Source of the DNA: Marsupella aquatica
Lineage: Eukaryota; Marchantiophyta
DNA length: 64,000 bases
Assembly: GCA_973895155.1 (NCBI GenBank)
Contig: OZ316892.1
Span: 29,388,001-29,452,000, forward strand
Reading direction: 5' to 3'
Numbering within the stretch: the stretch's first letter is position 1; each line of letters starts with the position of its first letter. A program made the position numbers and the translations under genes. The notes below the pieces were generated by a model. It was not told the origin of the DNA. It ran no database searches and worked only from the letters and a program-made list of their open reading frames with translations. Below, in pieces: positions 13,042 through 25,627 of this stretch.

Positions 13042-13441
13042 CAGTTCACAGCTCATTGTTGCATAGAATTTCAAATGTACAACATCATATGCTTCAATAA
13101 TTAAGAGGCTGGCCGATCGGGCCCAGACAATCCACAGGAAGCCAACCCTCTGGCCTGATGCTCAACAGAGATAGAAAATTACTCCTTGGCTAACAATGTA
13201 CAACAATTCAATGTGCAACCCTCAGTGTAAAAACTAATGTCCTTCTTGAAAAATACATTAAAACCACCCAGCCTACATCTCCAACCTATCCAAAGCCACC
13301 CACTCATCCACCTATATCCTCCCTCCCCACAATTGCGGGCATGGACACCACCTACTCTAGTTCTACAAGGGTTCTTCAGGGGAGAACACAGTACCAAGAG
13401 CACACTTCCAATTGAATCTACTACAACAAGAACGATCATAA
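13042..13441 (-). other. Probable 3' untranslated region of the CRWN gene
   Basis: This lies directly downstream of the CRWN stop codon on the minus strand and holds no gene of its own. Its far end is not defined by any signal I can call with confidence. Confidence 0.4.
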
Positions 13442-16400
13442 CTATGTGATTAAAAAGTCCCAAAGCTTTTGCCCAATTGTCGCCTGTGGCGCATCGTCAC
13501 CACTATGCGAACTTGATGATCCTTCATCGTCATCACTGTTGTCATCATCATCGTCTCCAGTGACTTCACCATCAGCATCTTCCACCCCTGCCTCAGCTAA
13601 AGCTTCTTCATCACCATCTTCGGATGCCTCAGCTTCTTCGTCTTCATCACGTTCATCTCCCTCGCCCTCCTCTGCTTCCACATCCTCTTCATCTTCCTGA
13701 TCGTTCTTCTCATCCTCACCCCCGTCTTCCATGTCTGCATCCCCATCTCCGTCGTCATCATCTGCAGCATCAGGTTCTTCTTCCTCCCCTCCCAATCCAA
13801 ACTCATATCCCTCGACAAGTTCTTGTACTTCTTTTGTGTCTGCCAAAGCTTCGGCTTCTATCTCGTCTAATTCCTCCTCATCGTCTTCCAATATTATTAC
13901 ATCCCCGTCTACCATTGTTTTCAGTTCAGGGTTGATTTCCCCAGAAGCTTCAGCCGTTTCAAGATCAACAATATAATCCGCTGCTGCTTTGCCATTTGTA
14001 ACCTCTGTTTTGATCACCGTCTTCTCAACCACAATTGTTGTTACGGTTGCCGCTGGCCTTGGTGCCACAGCCGCCTGCTCAACAGAAGTTACAACATGAA
14101 CACACGGGCTCACACTTTAAAGTTGGTTATATAGCACTCCTACAATTCGATTGACCAGAGAAAAAACAGGCGAAACGGCAGAACTGGGAAAGAGGTCGCG
14201 ACCTGACGTAATCGTAGCATAAGTACATTTTTGGATTAAACCACAACCAAACAAGAGACAGAATTCCTTCTTAATTATCTCCCATGACTAAGCCATTCTA
14301 GAAAAACCTCTGTCCCAACTTTAAAACCTACGAATTCCATGGGTGGGTTCTTCAAGTTTCATGTCCTCGTCCCTTGTTGAAAGCCCTAGTCCATCATATT
14401 CCCCTGGGTAATTGTATATTTGACAGATATGTTCTAAAATCGTTGCAAATAGACGTTCGTACAAGTAGATGGAGACATATCGCTAGACAAGTCGACGACA
14501 AGTACAAGCCCTGAGAGTCCAAGGATTTATAAAGCGGAAGTCCTATAAACGATTAGCAAGCAAGAAACTGCTCGGAGCAGAGGACCAAAGAGACAGTAAT
14601 ACGAGTACTTGGTAGTCGAAACTTACTGGGGCAGGTGAAGGTGAAGAAACCTCCGGGAGTTCTCCAGCTGACTCAGGAATTGAAGGTGGAGTAGTTTTTC
14701 TCTTTTGAGCCCTCTCGTGATGTAAGCCTGAGTGTTCCCTGTCCTCCCCTGATGCAGCTGAAGCTGCCTGTGTTGCCTTGGTGTTGATACTGCATCCACA
14801 TTGACAATAAGCAGAACTTCACCAACAAGAGCATGAAAGGCAAAGACCGCACATGCAATCTCAGGCTGTTCAAAATCGCTTTGACAAGCAGATCTACTAT
14901 AGGATCCAAATAGACAACCAAATCAGCGCCCTCCCTTGTTCAATGATTGGTAATGTAGTTCATCAATATCTATCTGTTTCAAGTTTTTGCAGCTAACAAT
15001 GGCTTCACCAACAGCCGTATAGGAAATCGAAAAACAGGCCCTTGACAGGCTTCTGTCTGGTTCTGTGACACAATTATTCCGACAATTTGAAAACAACCGA
15101 CCGTGGTTATTTGATGAGCAAAATATGTTGTGATTATAGTATGTAACTTACAGGGTGGACCGCCGAAGGTTGTAACGCCGTTCGGCACCGGGAGTATTAG
15201 GATTGGACTGAGGAGTATCCAGACCAGAGTCTGCATTTGGCCCACTAAGAACATCGATATCCTTGAAGCGCTTCTTTCTCCGCCCACTCAATGGTTCATC
15301 AGAGTCAGATCCATCATCTTCAGCGTGGTGCTTTCCGGTGGTGGTATCCTTACTAGTTGTCTGGCGTCGACGTTTTCTCCCACCTTTGCCCCCCCTTTGT
15401 TCCGAGGCCGCCTGGCCACTAGCCTCGTTCGTAGCTTCTTCCTTGCTTTTGCCACCCTGCTGTTGTGCAAGGACAGCTTCCTCATTGCCACCTCCAGCAC
15501 CCTGCGATACAACTTCAAGCTCCCTATTATCCGCTTCAGTCTCATCTGATCCCGTATACTCTCTTCGCTGCTCTACAAAATTCCGTGCCTCTTCCACCAC
15601 AGCTTGAACGGAGTTCGTCCGCTTCAGTTGCCTCAGACGCCTCTTTTTGGTCTTGGGCGTCTCGTCCAAACCCACGAACTCCGCCATCTGTGATTGATTA
15701 AAGCTTTTGGACGGCTGAATTGAGCGCTCTGGCCTTGGCACTCCACTTTCCTGTAATGTGCCCTGTCCATCAAGAGCTATATTATCATTGCCCCTAAATA
15801 ACCTGGCCTTCAACCATCCTAACCCAGCACTGGGTGAGACTATCAACTTTCTGGTCGTGGATGTGCCCGCAGCTGTTTCACCCACTCCAGATACTGGGGT
15901 AGGCAACAACGTAGAGACTCGAGGAGGAGGAGACAGAACCTCAGGTTCCTGACCAGTATTGCGGCCTTTGAGTCCCGACTGTTGTTTCTCAGAGAAACGG
16001 AGGCTACTCTCACCTTCCATGCCATCATGTTTCAGTATTCTGAGTGTAGAGGCTTCCTGGCGAATTGCTTCCTTCTCTCTCAATATTTCCTCCCTCTCAC
16101 TGTGCAATGCTTCTCTTTGCTCTTTTAGCTTCTCCCTCTGGACTTCTAGAGCCTCAATGTCCTTTCTAATCTCCAACCACTCACCCTCTGAAGTCTCGCG
16201 TTGTTTCAAAATGTCTTGGCGCTCCTTCTCAAGCTTTTGATTCTCCAAATTGATCTGTTGAAGGTCTCTCAGCAGTGCATCATTTGCCTCCTTCGCTTTA
16301 TTTTTTTCTCTCTCCATTTTCTTCGTCAAACGCTGCTCCCTCTCTTCAGCGAGTTTGTTCATCTGCTCCCTTTCCTTCTCAAGTGTAAGCTCAATTTCAG

Positions 16401-19400
16401 CCCTCTGGGAGTCTACAGCTCTTAAGAGTTCATCTTTCTCTCTTTCCACACGGTCGAAGAGCTCCACGCGTTCCTTTTCCATCCTGTTGACAAATATCTC
16501 CCTCTCCTTCCTGAGATCCATTGAATTGACAAGGAATTCACCGTGAATTTCCTCCTTCTCCTGCCTCAACCTCTCCTCCTCAGACCGGAGCCACTCTGTC
16601 ATCCGTTGGGATTCTTCGTTGTACTTCTCCCTCTCTCTCCTTAACTCCTCCCTCTTCTCATCAAGGAGCTCCCACTCCCGCTCAAACCTCTCTTTTTCAC
16701 TCTTCATCTCTTCAACTTCACTTATCACACGTTTTTTGCGAGCCCTGAAGTCATCAATTTCTCCCTGTAGTCTCTTCTTGACCTCTAACAAATCCTGCCG
16801 CTCCTCCTCAATGACCTTCAACCTTTCCTTCTCTTCTTCAATCTGCTGCTTCTCATTTTCTATTTCTCGTTTCAACGCATCTCTCTCCTCCTTCAGCAGC
16901 TGTTTTCTTCCTTCGTCCCCTCTCCTGAGTACTTCTCTCTCCTCTTCTAGCTTAAGTCTCATGGCTTCCACTTCTCCAAGGAGCTCTGCTCTCTCCTCTT
17001 CTAGCTTAAGTCTCATGGCTTGCACTTCTCCAAGGAGCTCTGCTCTCTCCTCCGTAGCCTTCTGCTTGATCTCTGCTTTCTCCTCTGCAATCCTTTGGAG
17101 CTCAAGCTCATGTCCTTTGCGCAGCCTCTCCTTCAAATCCTGAAGATCTTTTCTCTCTAGTTCAAGTTGGGCCCTCAAATCTTCCACTTTCCCTTTGCTA
17201 GCCCTCAAAATTCCCTCCTCCCTTTCAAGCCTTCTCCTCTCTGTCTCAAGTTTGCTTTTACTAGATTCAACAATCCGTTCCCTTTCCTCAATTCCTCGAA
17301 ACAACTGATCCAAATTCAATTCCCTCTGACTCAGCTTCTCGGACCTCCGGTCAAGCTGAACATCTCGCTGGCCCAATTTATCTTCTCTGTGATTAAGTTC
17401 AGCCAACCTTTGGGCAGCTTCATGCTTACGAACCTCAAAGACCTCCTTCTCTGTTTCGAGAAGCCCCCTGGCCTTGTCCAACTCATGCTTGGCCACTTCA
17501 ATTTCCTCGCCTTGAGCGCTGAGCGCCTTCTTTTGTTCATCAATGGTCATTTGCAGCTTAACCTGAATACAAAGACCAGGACAAAGATACGAACGTTTAT
17601 GCCTAGCCGTCACACTACTTATTATGGCTTTTGACAAAACCTTAGGTAGTTCATCGAGGCCAAAACGTTTCCCAAAAGTTGATCCTTTCAATTCGTCTTC
17701 CAACAAAGACTAGGATGGTAACGTCTACACAACTGATCCCCAAGGCAACCTTCCACAAATAGAAGAATCCTCTACTCACCAGTTCATCTCTCTGCTCCAC
17801 CAAAGATTCCTCCCTCAGCTTCAAGGTCCCTTCAAGAACCTCCAAACGGTCTCTTTCTTCCGCAACAGATGCTTCAGAAGTTTTTACTGCCTCCTCATGG
17901 TCCTCCAGAGCCTGCCAGGAACCAACCAGCGCATTAGCGTGAAAGCTCAATTTTCGCTCAACAACTTTCCTCACATGAAATTCAGTTAAAATGACAGAAA
18001 CAGCTGATCATGGGCTAAAACCCACAAGAATCGCACAATCATACCTTTTCTCTGCTCGCAATCTTCTCTTGAAAGACGAGCAATTCCTGTTCCTTCTTCC
18101 TCACACATATCTCCATAGCAACTGCAGTCTATAGAGCAAGAAGAAGAGGACAATAGATCATCTTCAGTCCAAAAACAAAACTGACAGTTTAGACAGGTTA
18201 TCCAACACTGCTGAAATTTAGCAACCTTTTCTACAGAAGTGTAAACTCTTCTCGTAAATTCCGACGAATTCTTACCTCCTCTCGTACCGTCACTTCTGAC
18301 ACCCGGGTATTCAAGCCGGCCCGGAGCTGATCCAGCACTGCACGCTCGTTCTCACGAACTATTCTCGACTCTTCCAATTCTTGTTCAAGCGACCTTTTCG
18401 ACTCCTCATAGGCCTTCTCGAGACGTCTCAGACTTTCCTCCCGCTCATCTATGGCCCGTTCTCTGTTATTTAAAAGTCTTTCCCCTTCATGAATCCGATC
18501 ACGTCCATCTTGCAATCTAGACTCCCAATCTTTCAAGCTCTGTTCTTCCTTGTCAAGCTCGTGCTTTCGAGCATCAATCCTGGCCACATATTAGACAACT
18601 ACCTTATCAATGAAAAGGCATTACCGGACATAAAATACGAAATCTTAGGCTAAAGCAAGTCTATCATTTCTTGGGCAGGACATCCCGACGAGTGTATATG
18701 ATAGGCACACTTCACCATCATTAATAATGACGAAAGCCTCACTTCCTAATATTATCAAAATGCTAGTTCAAAAATGTTCAGTAGAAGCTAACTAGCCGAA
18801 AGAAATAATTCTAGGACACATTGTTGGTCCTCACTATCTCTTGGAACCTTTCTAGATCTGTTTTTCGAGAACATATAAAGAAAGGACCCTCCGATTTGAA
18901 CAGATGAGGAGATGATAGAAAACTTCTACTTACTCGCCAGTCAGACCTTGTCGCTCTCTCCTAAGGGCATCTTCACGGGCCTCGACTTCTTCAATCTTCC
19001 TCACTGAATCGGCGTGTTTGCGACTTGCTTCAGCTTGGATAGCTTGAACTTCAAACAACCTTGCATCAGCCTTGCGCAGTTTCTCGTCGGTACTGGCTAC
19101 CAGCTCTCGTGCATGCGACATCTGCTTGTCTGCTGACTCTTTCACTTCTGCGGCTTCAGTTCGCATCTCGTTCAAAGCCTTTTCCAGCTGGCATACCCAC
19201 ATTCTTTAATTAGATACAACAACAGAATCACTTCTCCAACATACTCTTTAAGTATCTGGATGAGCTGGGCTGGAATTATTTCACTCACATGTACGTCTCT
19301 CACAGCTAAACTACTCCTATAGAGAAAACGTACTCCATATAAGGTCTCTGGGGGAGTATTTGGATTTACAGAGTTCACCTAAGTTTCCAGGGCATCACTC

Positions 19401-21246
19401 TCTCCCTACTTAATTCTCACTAAGAAAGAAAGATGACAGTTGCTCCATTCGCATCTGAGTGAGATGAGTTCTAGCCCTGGACGTTCAAACACTCTCAGCT
19501 CTGACGTATCACCAGGACTTACGGTATAACTATAAGGTACTTATCTGGAGACACCGATGAAATACAGTACATTTCATGTATGATTCTTTATCTCGTTTCT
19601 TTGCAGGTAGTACTTATTGTACCCGAAAGGAAAAAAGTTTCGGGTATGCTGTGACTCTAGGGCTTGATGAATAATGGAGACGCTTCAAAAAAGTTTCAGA
19701 ATTGGATTCAAAATTTGCTTCATGGTTTCGAGAAAGAAGCGTAAAATTAGCCGATTGAGATTTACTAATATGATAAACAAGGCACACTACACACCATTCC
19801 TCCAGCTAATTCTACGACTATGACATCCATGACTGGTAACCAAGACCACTCAACGAGAGAAACATCATACGGAGACAAAGTTGATACTTACATCAGCGAC
19901 GCATTGCTTCTCGATCTCTAGTGACTTTTTCAGCACAGTTTCCCGCTTCCCTGCTTCTTCCAAGGCAATCAAATGCGCGGCTCGCTCTCTCTGGGTGTTC
20001 TCCTCCGCTTCCAGAACAGATGCCTTCAGCTCCTCACCTTGACTAGTCCAAGTTTTGCGCTCCAGCAGCAAAAGACCCATATTGTACTGGTAATCATACA
20101 ACTGCCAAAATTCGAGTAAAAATGGTAAGCGCTTCCCTTCCAGAGGTCAGTCGACAACTCAGTGGCAACAGTCTAGTCACGAAGGGAAAAACGCTCCAAC
20201 AAAAAAGCTCCAACAAGATGAGAAAGTAGGGGGTCATCTCAAAATTGGTGGAACCAAAGAAAATACGCTTTCATGATTTTTGTACAACATTTCAAACGTT
20301 TACAAGACGCGACCAGAAGGGAGCCCATCATTGATAACTTTGAGATCATAGGATCTGTAGGTCAGTGTGCCTGACGCAGAGACGCCAGCAATAGCATATT
20401 TCTTGGACCAACGTAACAGAGCGAGAGAAACAACCGCCACCGGGATCAATGCGTGGGGTGGTTTCCCAGGCAAGCATGCACGAAAAGCGACTTCGGCTAT
20501 CCACCTACAACTCGTTACAAGAAGCCAAAAATCTCCATGTTTGCAACGTCTCACGAGTGAGCGACTGTACCTCTGAGCTGACTGCATTCCGTCGGCACAA
20601 CAGAATTGAAATGGAGGAGTGAGGAAAATGAGCACAAACAGAACAGCTACTGACGCGGATGACGTGCTCCAAGGAAAGGAAAACCTATGACCTTCCTGTG
20701 AAACAGGTAGGGAACGAAGGGCAGACATACAAAACGTGTACGTGGAAAGATATGACCCAACGTCTCTCTTTTCGTCCCTCATTTCATCTTCAAAACAAAT
20801 TGAGTTGGAGAAAAAAAAGATGATCTCTCTAAGATGACCCCAGAGAGACGCTCAAGCGCTTCGGCAAGCAAGATTTGCACCTCAGCTTCCAGAGTAGAAA
20901 CCCGAGCCTGGAGAGCCGCTCGATCTTTCTTCTCCAATGATTCCATGTCGAGAGACCCAACGTCCTTGAACCGCTGCCAAATCTCTGGCTCAGACTGGCC
21001 ACCCTCCATTGCTCCTCTTCCGACATCCAAAGTCCCCAACGGTGGTGCTGTCAACTCGATCACACTCAGCTCAGTGACCGTGTTCTCAACCGTCGTCTTT
21101 GTCACCTCGACCCCACCGTTGTTGCTCGTAGCTGTTCTCCCATCGGGTGTGCTCCGATTCTTGCCCTTTCGATTGGACCCTTTCTCCCTTTCAGCCGACG
21201 ACGGGAGAGCCCAGCTCTGCTGAGCTCTCTTCGTTGGCGTATACAT
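13442..21246 (-). CDS. CRWN: CRWN/NMCP1-type nuclear lamina coiled-coil protein, nine exons
   Basis: Structural protein of the plant nuclear periphery (CROWDED NUCLEI family), which in known plants sets nuclear shape and chromatin anchoring. Exons (minus): 21246-20881, 20101-19892, 19187-18934, 18579-18276, 18128-18045, 17911-17780, 17562-15152, 14789-14627, 14074-13442. All introns are GT-AG and all phases agree, giving 4557 bp and 1518 residues. The start MYTPTKR resembles family N-termini. Exons 1 and 2 join as [18 protein letters not shown], a family hallmark. Residues about 110-1000 are coiled coil. Basic clusters lie at about 1087-1099 and 1178-1183, RYNLRR at 1246-1251, then a strongly acidic tail ending [11 protein letters not shown]. 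That terminal motif marks the NMCP1 class rather than CRWN4. At 1518 residues it is longer than Arabidopsis CRWN1 (about 1130). The last exon could begin one codon earlier. Confidence 0.95.
16938..17052 (-). repeat. 54-bp in-frame tandem duplication inside the CRWN coiled coil
   Basis: Two adjacent copies encode [18 protein letters not shown] and [18 protein letters not shown]. The 54-bp period keeps the frame. Eighteen residues is not a whole number of heptads, so it shifts the coil register slightly. Confidence 0.9.
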
Positions 21247-22560
21247 ATGCCACGCCCACTCCTCTCTCCAGCCCGAGGCCCTGAACGAATTCCCAACCTT
21301 CTAGAGTTTCCCCTCGTGATCAACGACAACTTGGAGAGCTGCAGAGTGCAAACCCAGAGATGCTCTTTGCCTCCTCTTCACCTCAAATTATCCAGACCTA
21401 TCACCAAACCATGTGACGATCTTTCCCTCTTTCTTCTTTCCAGCTCCAACTCTTGCTTTCAGCCCTTCCGTGGGTCGAAATCTCTTGTCACATGTCCCAA
21501 AAACCCTCGTCTCACCTCATCCAGTCCACAGTGTCATGACCCAGTAAAGAATCGACCGCCTCAATCCAACTGTCGATTATTCATCCCAACCTTCTTGACC
21601 CATAGCTGTACGTATGTCCCACAGCAGCCCTGCGTGAGAAGGTTTCCTGCCTTGGGTATCTATCGATCACCAATCGAGCTCCTCGCGTGTTGAGTGATGC
21701 GCAGTTCCGATAATGGTGGAGGCAGAACGAGACGAGAGAGAAGCTTCGACTCTTGACGTAGTTCTTCTCGCTCACACTTCGATTCACAATCGAGAGAAGG
21801 AACGAAATCGAAAAAGCCACTCCTGTTCTTCAGTTCTCCCATAAACACAAAGCGAAAACCTCGACCATATCTCGCTCTTGGTCCTCCCTGTCTATCTGCC
21901 CTGCCCGGCCCTGCCGTGCCCTGCCCGAGCGGGCAGTAGGAGAACAAATGAGAAACGGGCAGCGAGAGATTTCTCGGGCGACGTGTGACACGTAAGCGGA
22001 ATGAACGCCTGCCCGGGATCCGCACTTCGTTATTAGCTGTCTACAAAAAAACAAACCTTTTTTTTGGGCCCGCAGGGCATGAGAAGTGCCACTGCCCAAG
22101 GCAAACTACAGTAGTTACTCCGTATGAAACAAACAGCGAACGGGCAAAAACAGAGAAAGCAAAGTTTTCTGGGGCAGACCGTCATCCACTTCCTCTGTAT
22201 GACCGTTTACTCTGTAGTACAGTTCAAACAGCCCGGGAAAGCGCCAGCTGCCATCCGGCCAATGCGTTTGCGGCAGCGCTGCCCATCCCACTATAACTTA
22301 CTGACCGACGTCGTGTCCGGAGCGGGGTTCGAAAGCGACGCTTTACCTCTCGAGTGCGTACCGGGCAGCCCGCAGCAGGCTCGCGAAGAGAGAGACAGAG
22401 GGACAGAACAACGGTTTACGGGTTGTCTGGAGAGGGAAACACTACTTTCCCGGCGCCGTGAGTGGAGGAGGCACGGGCCGGAAAGGACAGGACCGGCGAT
22501 GTTTGGGTTGGCGCTAGTACAGTTTAGCAATTGAGGAAGCCGGAAAGCCACAGACTGTCA
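21247..22560 (-). promoter_or_regulatory. GC-rich upstream region of the CRWN gene
   Basis: The 1.3 kb upstream of the CRWN start is visibly richer in G, C and CpG than its surroundings, for example CCCTGCCCGAGCGGGCAG near 21920. It has no long coding frame of its own. It most likely holds the 5' untranslated region and promoter. I call no TATA box or start site. The overlapping short frames here look like composition artefacts. Confidence 0.45.
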
Positions 22561-22599
22561 ATTGGGTCCCAACGATCATTTTTCTCCTTTCACTAAAGA

Positions 22600-23130
22600 C
22601 CCAACTTGCATCTGGTAGTACTCTTGAGATCGGCCCTTAGTAGCACATAGTCCCTTAGCAAATTGGCCCTTAGCATATCTGCCCATTGGGTCAACTCGCA
22701 TGTGAGTGGCCTTGTGTTTTGCGGCCCTTTGCCTTTGCAACAGCCTTTGCAACACTTCAGGACAATTGAATCTGTACATTAACAAGTCAATCTTTGTCCT
22801 CACTACTTGTCATGTGCACTACAACAAACTTGTAATGGCAGACTGTTGCAATATGAGTGTGTTAATTTAGGGCATTTGTTTTATGTGGAAGCTTGGGGTT
22901 GATTTGCTAAGTTTCTGCTGTAAGGACTGGCCGGGGAGGAGGTGACGACATTTTTCTCTCATGCACTAATATGCTGCCGCAAGTCAGTTTTAGGGCCGCA
23001 AAGGGTAGGGCTGCTTACATGCGAGTTGGCCCTTAGCAAATCAGCCCTTAGCAAATCAGCCCTTAGCACATTGGCCCTTAGGGCTGACTTGCATGTGCCA
23101 TCATCTTCAAAATGCGGCCCTTATGACTCC
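22600..23130. repeat. GCCCTTAGCAAATCA minisatellite within a partly inverted repeat
   Basis: The 15-bp word GCCCTTAGCAAATCA is repeated from 23029 (starts 23029, 23044, 23059, 23074, the last two varied). Related words occur at 22636-22690. The cluster is flanked by ACATGCGAGTTGGCCCTTAG and, inverted, CTAAGGGCTGACTTGCATGT-like sequence, so it could fold into a hairpin. Element class unknown. Confidence 0.7.
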
Positions 23131-24732
23131 TGAATTGTCGGCAAAAAGGTGATCTTCAATCCTCACATAATCTGCTATGTCTGGACGTGTGCCCTGCCCA
23201 CTCACCCAATGTCCTTCTTTGTGGCTTCCTTTCCTTCAATGTAAAGGGACAACAATATGAAAATGTTGTCTTATTCATATATCAAAGGTCGGGATGGTGA
23301 AGGGCTGGAAACTTTCCGTGCCTTGCCCTTTGTTAACATAACTGGTGGCAGCCCCTGAGTGAGCGAGACTTTCCCTTGAGTGAGGCAGTCCTGACAGAAC
23401 TAATCTAGGATCCATCGTTTTGAGGACCATCCACATGCAAGACGGCCTTACATCATACTATACATGGGTAATTTCCTGTTTGGCATCTTAGTGCCCTTCA
23501 TGACTTTTCTCTTTATAATTTTGAAGGCATTTCTGGAGAAGAATGCATAATCAAGATTTGGATAACTCTTTATGAAGAGTCTCCCCTACTTTTATTAAGT
23601 TATAAACAAGAAAACCTGGATCTTAGGCTTTTAAGTGTATTAAGGTCTTGTTCCCAAAGTATCATGGGCAATAATAGCCCTTCAAAACTTGAATTGAAGC
23701 TCTTGTTCCAGTACATTATATCTTGCAATGCATTGTAAATAGGACTTTACCATATAGATATAACATAGGGCGGATGTCCTGCTTGAAACCCCTTAGTAAG
23801 CAGGCTTTACAGCAATGAAAGTGGAGATCCAAGGGCAAATGCCAAAAAGGTTCCAGCCCTTGCAATCCCAATGTTTGCGAAACAAATAAAACAAAACTAG
23901 AAATTGGAATTCAGATGATGGAGTGGGTAGTCAGCAGGTTTTAAATTATGTTCTCTAAAGTGTGAGTTGAAATTTAGCAGGACCATCAGTTGTTTGGTGA
24001 TCCATTGCAAGTCACTTTTTCCTGGCACTTTAGATGGTTTTTAGGGCCAAACATTTGAGAGGGGCAGTTACATTCAAGACATCTCTCATAGTTGTGTTGC
24101 ATCTTACTTATAAATCTGCAACTACAAGTTAGAGTTGGGGCCTAGGCTTCTAGAGTGAAGCCTCTAGACCGTAACTCCATGACTCATCATGTAGAATGAT
24201 GAGAAAACTGATGTCTATGATGTATGTCATGTCAAATGATAATCATGACTGTTTTTTGTTATGATTTCTATTTATATTAAAAACTGATCTCTATGGCCCC
24301 ACCATATTATATGTGCATAAGTGTGATGTAGGATAGAAAAACTAAGGATGTGCATAGAAAAAAGTACTATGGTATGTTATGTCTGATTATTAAAATGATG
24401 ATATGTATGATAATTTTTTTATCATTTCATTAACCTTCAAAATATGTGAATAAGGAATATACTTTGGTGACATTTTTATTGTCCTCCCCGCTATTCACGT
24501 TCAAAGAACGGGTAGTCGGGGCTAGTGTAACTAACCCTAAACAAACCGGCCCCTGAAAACTCTCTTAATTTGAGGGATAAAGTCTTGAGGGCAAGGTTGC
24601 AAAGGTCGGAACTGAAAGGGTTGGAATGTTGGCGGACCTAAGCCTTAGTTTGCTACTTAAGAAGTTGTCAAGCATGGCAAATGAAGTGTTTGAGACTTCT
24701 ACTTAGTAGATATGCTGCCAGAACATCCATTT
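23131..24732. other. No gene seen
   Basis: AT-rich intergenic DNA. An imperfect hairpin (CCCCGCTATTC...GGGTAGTCGGGG) lies at about 24487-24520. Nothing else is supportable. Confidence 0.5.
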
Positions 24733-25080
24733 TGTTGAGCATAGACGACAATCACAATGACAAACCCATGAACCATCCAACACAGAAGTATCGACACAGA
24801 GAGAGACGTGGTTCACCTCCACATGAGGCTACGTCCACGTGAACGCACAGGGGAACACACAAGAGCTTTATTGCACTCTAGGCCGACCGGCCATCCCAAG
24901 CATCCACACACACAAGCTCTCCCTATCTCTCAACTGGCTTCGTAACAATGAGCCTTAGTTCGGACTCCTATCCAAGCAAACACCGCTTGGGTATAGTGTG
25001 TGTGCAACATGACTAACCTAACCTAGTATGCCCTAATTGCGGTACAGTCGTAACTCTAGACCTAAGAATTAATCCTAACA
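24733..25080. mobile_element. Solo LTR, 348 bp, with 5-bp target duplication CATTT
   Basis: The segment starts TGTTGAG and ends CCTAACA, so its tips are TGTT...AACA with the canonical TG...CA. It is flanked on both sides by CATTT (24728-24732 and 25081-25085). On the minus strand it begins TGTTAGGATTAATTC and contains CAATAAAGC, a possible polyadenylation signal. It also contains the CTACGTCCACGTG / ACGTGGTTCACC pair often seen in plant LTR retrotransposon LTRs. No internal coding region adjoins it, so it is a solo LTR left by recombination between two LTRs. Copia affinity is likely but not proven. Confidence 0.9.
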
Positions 25081-25164
25081 CATTTAGGGATGAAATTAAA
25101 GTGTGCATACATACTAGGTAGCACTAACAACTTCCTTGCACAAAGCTGGCCCTAAAAAATTTTG

Positions 25165-25306
25165 CCCTTGCCCAGAGAGGCATGGCTAGTGGTCTCTCAC
25201 TTGACTAGAGACTAATAGGTTTTGGGTTCAAATGTTGCAAGTGATTGTTCTCTTTTTGTGGGGTTTCATAGATTTCCCCTTCAAAATTAAGAAACAAACA
25301 AACAAA
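25165..25306 (+). mobile_element. Possible tRNA-derived SINE
   Basis: Contains a box-A-like TGGCTAGTGG near 25190 and a box-B-like GGTTCAAATGTTG near 25226. It ends about 80 bp later in an A-rich tail, GAAACAAACAAACAAA. No clean target duplication is visible. It could instead be a decayed tRNA relic. Confidence 0.4.
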
Positions 25307-25308
25307 GT

Positions 25309-25627
25309 TTGGCCTTTGAAGACTTTCCCAAATTTGCCTTCAACGCACGATTAGAGGACCAGTTTAGCTTCTCAAAGACCAGGGTTTTAAGGGCCAGATT
25401 CGATATTTTGATATTTCTACTACACTTGAGCAAAGGGATGGGCACTAGGAGTCTGGGTACTGGGAGCCCTTCCTGTGGATATGCACCATTATTCAGTCCG
25501 ATACTTCCAAGTATACAAGGAATATGGAGATGAGGTCATGGAACTAGAGAGAAAACTTTGCCCTCTTCCTTTGGGTTTCTTGTTTGTCCTCTCTGGATCT
25601 TTTTGTTATGCAATTATACTTTGCTTA
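25309..25627. other. No gene seen
   Basis: Short AT-rich gap between the SINE candidate and the MITE. No recognisable coding sequence. Confidence 0.5.

Noticed and set aside
13446-13976. Serine/proline-rich plus-strand frames opposite the CRWN tail
   Set aside because: Antisense of the acidic GAX/GAY-rich tail; compositional.
16619-17143. Long serine-rich frames antisense to CRWN
   Set aside because: Mirror images of the glutamate/lysine/arginine-rich coiled coil. The coding strand is established by splice phases and family motifs.
20300-20782. 160-codon ATG frame on the minus strand within CRWN intron 1
   Set aside because: It lies wholly inside an intron defined by strong protein homology on both sides, has no recognisable motif and odd composition. 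Probably chance or at most a retained-intron product.
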